This document shows, one piece after another, positions 59,038 to 64,000 of a stretch of 64,000 bases of DNA. Within the stretch, counting starts at the first letter, position 1; the number at the start of each line of letters is the position of its first letter. The stretch lies in NCBI GenBank assembly GCA_958299035.1, contig CATQJL010000316.1, positions 50,693,516 to 50,757,515 on the forward strand, written 5' to 3'. The translations under genes and the position numbers were made by a program. Origin of the DNA: Cylicocyclus nassatus. Taxonomy: Eukaryota > Nematoda > Chromadorea > Rhabditida > Strongylidae. A model generated the notes under the pieces. The model was not told the origin of the DNA and made no database searches. It saw only the letters and a program-made list of their open reading frames with translations.

Positions 59038-59498
59038 TAAGGAAAGCTATCTAACTTAGCTTTTAACTTTTGGTAAAAGGCATATATATTCTGAATCAGC
59101 TTCAAATGTTGATTCCAAATATGCTATCTCTAGCTGCCACGCACCATTCCAAAGCGAGTTTTGGGCTTTTTCCTATGCAAAATTGGCATACTAGTGAACA
59201 TGGGAAGACTGCCTGTAGATAAAAATTTGCAAGAAAAAGGTGCTGAGGTACCGAAATAGTACAAATTCAATCTTTTCTCACTAAAAAAGCTTAACGCAAG
59301 CGTATCAGCACTTAAATGGTGATACGTGATGCCTGTGAGTCGATGAGCATGCCAGTTTTGCGCAAGAAAAAGCCCATAACTCGCTTCGCAATGGTGCGTG
59401 GCAGCTAGAGATAGCATATTTGCAATAAGCGTTTGAAGCTGATTCAGAATATATATGCCTTTTACCAAAAAGCCGAGCTAAGTTAGTTAGCTTCCTTA
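59038..59498. mobile_element. Palindromic MITE, family C copy 3 (TTA duplication)
   Basis: 461 bp, flanked by TTA (59035-59037 and 59499-59501). The ends TAAGGAAAGC and TAAGGAAGC are inverted. The arms share CTAACTTAGC, AAAGGCATATATATTCTGAA and CAGCTAGAGATAGC. The uninterrupted site can be read from the opposite arm of the surrounding MITE. Confidence 0.78.
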
Positions 59499-59579
59499 TT
59501 AGATATAAAAGGTAGATTTGGAATCAGCTCATCAAGACGCATCTAATGGTGTGCGGCTCATTCCGGTTTGCCACCTTAA

Positions 59580-59962
59580 AGGCAGTGGCTCAGCAAATCC
59601 TCGACCTTTGGTTTTTTCGCTTACATGAGGTAATTCGATGCGCTGATTCCGGAAACTCATTTCTTAGAGCACGACAATGGCGAAAACCAGCATTTTCCAA
59701 GTCCCCTCATTTTAAATTTGGATGAGTAGAACATGGTTAGAGACGCAGAGTCGTTGTGGGACTCTTCACATTTATGACGGCGTGTGGAATTCGCGAGCTC
59801 GTCCGAGCGCGTGTAAGAATGGCTCGCGCGCACGGGTTAAGGAGCAAATTTCTAGGCAGGAGTTGCATGCTGTGCGCTCGGACCTGCTCCATTCGTGTTT
59901 GGGGTGCAAGCAACCTTCCATATTGAAATTTCGAGGTGTTTGATTTTGCCGAGCCACTGCCT
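59580..59962. mobile_element. TTAA-type palindromic MITE (family E-like ends)
   Basis: TTAA (59576-59579) on one side and TCAA (59963-59966) on the other. The ends AGGCAGTGGCTCAGCAAATC and AGGCAGTGGCTCGGCAAAAT are inverted. It sits at the same TTAA of its host MITE family as the element at 46140. Confidence 0.75.
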
Positions 59963-59987
59963 TCAAGTTGGGATCCTTCCCTTGTGA

Positions 59988-60767
59988 AAACGAACTAAGC
60001 AGCAGCAAGGCACTTCAAGCTATCACCTATATCTCGGCTAGATTCGCATGGCGAAAAGTTTGAAGAGAAATACATTTCTAAAATACTGCTGAAAGTAAGC
60101 AAAATGTTCAGAATAAGTCCATGATTTTTTTGTGCCTATGTAAAACAGTTGAACAGTTGAAAGATAATCACAAATTCTCCTTTATCTCACCGAAAATGAA
60201 TTCGAAAAAAAAAACACGTCAAAATGGACCGAGGTGTCACTTTTTGCGTGACATTTGGCAAGGAGGCAATCCTCGTAGTCCATTGAAAATTTTTCTTAGA
60301 CTAAAGAACGTATAATATGAGCCTTTTGAAAAATGGGTCCGCATAACGGAAAAATACCTAAGTCTGCATAGTTTGCACCATTGTTGTGTTGTAGCGGTGT
60401 AGAATTACTAGTAGCTAGCAGCGTTTTTCTTATGAATAGTTGTGTAGTACAGTCAATAGCTTATTGGAAAATACTTTACATGTTCCCGAAGATTGAAAAA
60501 ATAAGCGTCGTTTCAAAATTTAGCTATTGTGAGAGGACGCTTATTATTGTAGCACTTTTGGAAGTGGTTGAACATTGTGATAGTTTCGAAGCTTTGAGCA
60601 GTCTTCAGCATAGTTTCATAAAAGTTTTTATGCCTAAGATGAAGGAATACAGTTTTGAAAATTGCGAGTTTATATGAGAGCGTTATATATTACGTCATTT
60701 CATAAGTTCGCATAGCATTTATAAATCAACAAAATGACAATTCTAAAAGAAATTAGTTCTTGGTTCT
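59988..60767. other. No gene recognised
   Basis: A 98-codon plus frame at 60381-60677 is the longest here. It has no family features. Confidence 0.4.
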
Positions 60768-61147
60768 GATGGGACGTACCTTTGAACATGCAGTGAGTTT
60801 TTCTGTGCGACAAAACGTGACTTCAGACAATAAACATCGCATAGCTTTGTTCTTGGTTAAACCCCTCCTGCCATTTTGCTGTCAGATTTTCAGCCAGATA
60901 ATAAACTTTCGACGATCTTGTCCCAGAAAAGTAGTCTAACCAGTGCCTGAGATTGCCTTCAGCAAAGCAGACGCCATTCTATGATTTACACTAAACTGGA
61001 ACACATGGAAGCAACTGGAACAAATAACCTGCTAGATCGAATGGAATCGCGTTGAATGCTATACTCCCGGTCATTCTTGCAGCAAAGCTATGACGATGTT
61101 TATTGTCTGAAGTCACGTTTTGTCGCACAGAAAAACTCACTGCATGT
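60768..61147. repeat. Inverted repeat abutting a TTAA MITE
   Basis: ACATGCAGTGAGTTTTTCTG plus TGCGACAAAACGTGACTTCA and GACAATAAACATCG occur at about 60787-60850, and inverted at 61085-61147. The left copy also keeps about 18 bp that look like the end of the neighbouring TTAA element (CTGATGGGACGTACC). Confidence 0.65.
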
Positions 61148-61151
61148 TTAA

Positions 61152-61571
61152 AGGTACCGTCCCATCAGACTGGGGGTTCCTGGCTCTCGTAATGATGTAA
61201 TAGTAGACCCCCTACCTAAGCGATGACTGAAGTCCGGAGCGAAAATGGGGTCTACCAAGCCTGAAATTTGCTCCGAAAGTGGGCCGAATCTTACGGTAGA
61301 CCTGGACGTTGCCCACACGGCATATATTTGCAGGGCCAGAGTGCGTATGGCGCATACATCATGAGCGCAGGGACCCGCAACGACTCTGCGTCTCTACCTT
61401 GCATGCACTTCTCACTCGCCCGATCCTACCGTAAGATTTGGCCCACTTTAGGAGCAAATTTCAGGCTTGGTAAACCCCCTTTTTCGCTTCGAACTTCAGT
61501 CATCGGGGGGAGGGGTGTACTATTACATCATTACGAGAGCCAGATACCCCCAGTCTGGTGGGACACTGCCT
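61152..61571. mobile_element. TTAA-type palindromic MITE (family J, copy 2)
   Basis: TTAA (61148-61151) and TCAA (61572-61575) flank AGGTACCGTCCCATCAGACT and AGGCAGTGTCCCACCAGACT (reversed), both followed by GGGGGT and a CTGGCTCTCG. It matches 10136-10537 throughout. The 120-codon frame at 61268-61630 is a by-product of the palindrome. Confidence 0.78.
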
Positions 61572-61575
61572 TCAA

Positions 61576-62260
61576 GGGCCTTTCATGCGGGATTCGTTTA
61601 GATGGTGCTGTTGACATGCATATTATATAAGATCCGTTCTGTTATTGTCCAACAATTTTTTAGTACAAAATTTCTAACGTCCTATAAAAAGTCTTGTTCA
61701 GAAAACATCCTGTGAACTGCTACAAAGAACCATGCATAGAAAACACCCTGTTCTAGTCTTTAACGCAATCCAATCCTTTTTTGTCTCATATTGAAGGGAA
61801 TATGCCGTTTTCCATAATTTGTTGAGAAATCGCGCGGAACGATTCTTAATAAGAAAAGGGAGGTGTCAAATTTAGTTCTTTTTGCCTCTTGAGATATTTG
61901 CCTCTAAAAGCTGAGGATTCAAGGCAGAACAGCTTTTCATCAAAATCAAGTAATATGTTCTAAAGAGTATTATCAGCTTTTCTCAATGGCTCACGACCTT
62001 GCCGCAAACCAACCACTCCTCAAAGAAATGAGAATGAGTATGAAAACTCTACGGACTTAAGAAACAACGTAAGAGTATACGGGCTGCATTTCCGGTCCGA
62101 TTTCGATTAATCGACCAAGTGTTTTATGCCGCTGGGTGACTCTGCCATTATTGTTTTTTTTTGAATTGGGTCATTGTAAGGAATCTTAGTGCCTTTTTCC
62201 GATTCAATCAATTTCTCATCTTTCCTGCGTATCTCACTTTGCTGCATTATATCCTATCCA
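61576..62260. other. No gene recognised
   Basis: AT-rich sequence before the CR1-like element. It may include its untranslated leader. Confidence 0.4.
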
Positions 62261-63020
62261 ATGCCTCCAAAAACCGCCAGATCACAGCGAAAAAATTAGA
62301 GATCTGAGGAGACATCTCCTCAACCTCAAAACGCTATTGATCCTACCCTATCGCAGCTTTCATTCACATCTGCATTGGAGGCCCTAGGTGATCCTTACCC
62401 TACCTCAACCCTCCAACATCCCTTCAAGAAACTTTTCGACTTAAACATACCTGAGATGAGTGAGATCACAAGTGAGATATTAGTGCACTTGGGTGAGCTG
62501 GGAGAATGAATTATAGAGAGGGGGCAAGAATGAAAAGCATCGTCATTTCGGGTTTCCCAGAACTGGACTGCCGTGATGGGCGTGTTGAACAGTTAGTTTC
62601 AGCACGTCAGAAAGATACTGGATCCAAGGAACGTGATATATTGGACGCCATTGACATTGAATGTAAGTTAGTCAAAGTCTTCCAGGGGAGAAGAGTGGCT
62701 GGAAGGCCTCGCCTGGTAAAATAGAGTTGTCCACATGGAGCCATTGGGTGACTGCTCTTTCCCGGGCCAGAATGCTTCGTGACTCCTCAAAATACAGAGG
62801 GTCTGTATAAAAAGAAGCATGACGGCTCGGGAGAGAGAACTTGAACGTAAGTTGAGGGAGAGAGCAAAAGAATTTTTTTATAGCAGGACGCATGAGGAAA
62901 GGCTTGTTGTCTACAAAGGAGAATTGGTTTCTGTTAATACACTCTCTCATGCGCACAAATCGTCGCAAAATTCAGTCTCCCTTCGTCGCGCTTCGCACCA
63001 CGGCAAGGAAACCGATAAAT
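62261..63020 (+). pseudogene. CR1-like LINE ORF1, broken
   Basis: The frame starts MPPKTARSQRKN and soon meets a stop. It resumes through LSFTSALEALGDPYPTS and, in another frame, gives SIVISGFPELDCRDGRV and GRPRLVK. After a further shift it gives RSMTARERELERKLRERAK and HEERLVVYKGELV. The VISGxPE and (G)RPRLVK stretches and the basic C-terminus are typical of nematode CR1-type ORF1 proteins, which bind the element RNA. At least three disruptions. Confidence 0.7.
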
Positions 63021-63097
63021 GAGCAAGGCAACACTTTCAAATGTTTTCTTTTCAATTCTAGGTTGTTGGTGAATAAATTGAGCCACTCACATTATTT

Positions 63098-63442
63098 TTG
63101 ATTTCATTCTCACCTGACATTCTTTTTATTACTGAAACGTGGTTGTCGCCCAAAGTGAGCGATGCTGAGATTCTCTCTGGTCTACCGTATGTGATCTTCT
63201 GTTGTGATCGCGCGAAAGGAGGGCGGCGATGTTTGCATTTTGATAAAATCATTTCTCCTTATAACACAAATGATGTAAATATCCAGGGAAACTTCGAACT
63301 TATTTCGATTGATATCTACCAACCATGCTTGATATTAAAAATAGTGGTCTGCGTCTACCGCCCTCCTGATTTTGCATTCGATTCAGATGATTGTCTCATC
63401 GATGTGCTCTCTGCTTTGGCCCTACTACACCCAATGTTCTGA
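63098..63442 (+). pseudogene. CR1-like LINE ORF2, endonuclease N-terminal part
   Basis: The open part reads FSPDILFITETWLSPKVSD, then YVIFCCDRAKGGRRC, FELISIDIY and VVCVYRPPDFAFDSDD. The TETWL glutamate and the VYRPP strand are hallmarks of the apurinic-type endonuclease of Jockey/CR1 LINEs. A frameshift near 63430 ends the frame. Confidence 0.8.
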
Positions 63443-64000
63443 TTGTGGGGGACTCTAACCTCCCGCTCACAAGTCGCGATTCATTTGATGCCAATTCCTC
63501 AAATGTCGCCAAGTTCCTCGAGATTTTTGAAAGATTAGAACTTTACCAGTTCGTTACTAAGCCCACGCGAGGTGATGCCATCTTAGACCTTGTTCTAGCC
63601 GACGTTCAGTCAGTCAGAAGTTTATCCATTAGACGGCCCTTTGCTAGCTCTGACCACAGTGTGATTGGATTTTATTACATTTTCATCGTCCCAAAAAGTG
63701 ACCTCATCCTATACCCAATTTTTTCCAAGATAGATTTTGAATCTATGAAAAGTGAGCTAAGTGGCATCGACTGGCAAGTAATGTTCAACTTTCATGTCGA
63801 CCTACCCGATGTATACTATAGGTTTTGCTGCGCCATGGTTAATGTTTTGTTAAGATGTATTCCATTTGAAGTCAAGAATATTGCACACCTGAGATACCCC
63901 CGACACATGCAGTCACTTCTCTTACAGAAAAAAGACTTTTCAACACATCTCATTACAACAATTGGTCCATTGTATAGGAAAGTGTGTTCGGATATTGCTT
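63433..64000 (+). pseudogene. CR1-like LINE ORF2, endonuclease C-terminal part, runs off the window
   Basis: Read in the next frame, 189 codons are open to the last base. NVLIVGDSNLPLTSRDSF carries the GDxN catalytic pair. TKPTRGDAILDLVLAD and ASSDHSVIGFY supply the final Asp and His of the endonuclease. The following YPRHMQSLLLQKKDF segment leads toward the RT domain, which must lie beyond the edge. The frame has no start codon of its own because it continues 63098-63442 after a shift. Confidence 0.82.

Larger units (their letters stand above)
57915..59984. mobile_element. Palindromic MITE carrying three later insertions
   Basis: The ends CAAGGGATCGATCCCAACTT and CAAGGGAAGGATCCCAACTT (reversed) are flanked by TAA and TGA. 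Taking out the D element (58055-58650), a family C MITE (59038-59498) and a TTAA MITE (59580-59962) leaves two matching arms. These share GCTGATTCCAAATCTA, TTCTGGAAAAA and GTGCATGACTAGCA. It is the same family as the MITE at 46118. Confidence 0.75.

Noticed and set aside
1..64000. CRISPR arrays, operons, Shine-Dalgarno sites, prophage genes
   Set aside because: Repeats are palindromic transposons, minisatellites or LTRs. Gene structure is spliced and eukaryotic.

Overview
The window looks like animal DNA, most likely from a nematode. It has no prokaryotic gene layout. The evidence is a split gene with short introns of 51-106 bp and pyrimidine-rich TAG/CAG acceptors, three retroelement groups common in nematodes (RTE-like and CR1-like LINEs, BEL/Pao LTR elements), and many small palindromic DNA transposons. 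The nematode assignment is an inference; no species is named.

One host gene can be recovered. At least ten exons of an M1-family zinc aminopeptidase lie on the minus strand between about 57.77 kb and 5.71 kb. Read in minus-strand order they give the EAG..FFE..KYP region, GAMEN, HELTH, WLNEGFA (third zinc ligand exactly 18 residues after HELTH), [10 protein letters not shown] with the catalytic tyrosine, the MGFPLV segment, the GYYRQNYD segment and the start of the C-terminal helical domain. Reading frames and splice phases agree across most junctions. Small introns (51, 55, 55 and 106 bp) alternate with very large ones (about 2.7, 14.0, 3.4, 21.7 and 8.7 kb). The N-terminal exons, at least one exon between 36.6 and 14.9 kb, and the 3' end were not found.

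The large introns are filled with mobile elements. From left to right: a 120-bp-monomer repeat element (1-1.6 kb); a degenerate minisatellite (2.3-3.4 kb); a GC-rich inverted-repeat element (4.0-4.6 kb); a 3.4-kb element with 256-bp inverted ends (6.2-9.6 kb); palindromic MITEs with TTA/TAA or TTAA target duplications (10-12, 18.9-22, 23.6-24.4 kb); TA-flanked palindromes (17.6-18.3 kb); a nest at 25.6-29.5 kb in which an RTE LINE with a tRNA-like 5' end sits in a TTAA palindrome and itself carries a Harbinger-type MITE; a 1.9-kb palindrome holding an element with a 9-bp duplication (32.3-34.2 kb); a GC-rich palindrome (35.7-36.3 kb); a 1.1-kb LTR element with one intact 172-codon ORF (37.6-38.7 kb); hAT-type and TA-type MITEs back to back (42.8-43.4 kb); nested palindromes (46.1-47.2 kb); a BEL/Pao LTR element with broken gag and no recognisable pol (49.2-53.8 kb); another hAT MITE and a 1.36-kb palindrome (54.8-56.7 kb).

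Upstream of the recovered exons lie a four-member nest (57.9-60.0 kb), a palindrome/TTAA pair (60.8-61.6 kb), and a plus-strand CR1-like LINE (62.3 kb to the edge) whose endonuclease frame is still open at the window end.

Target duplications were read by eye and many are exact, so insertion order can be worked out. Calls resting on single ORFs without family similarity were left out.
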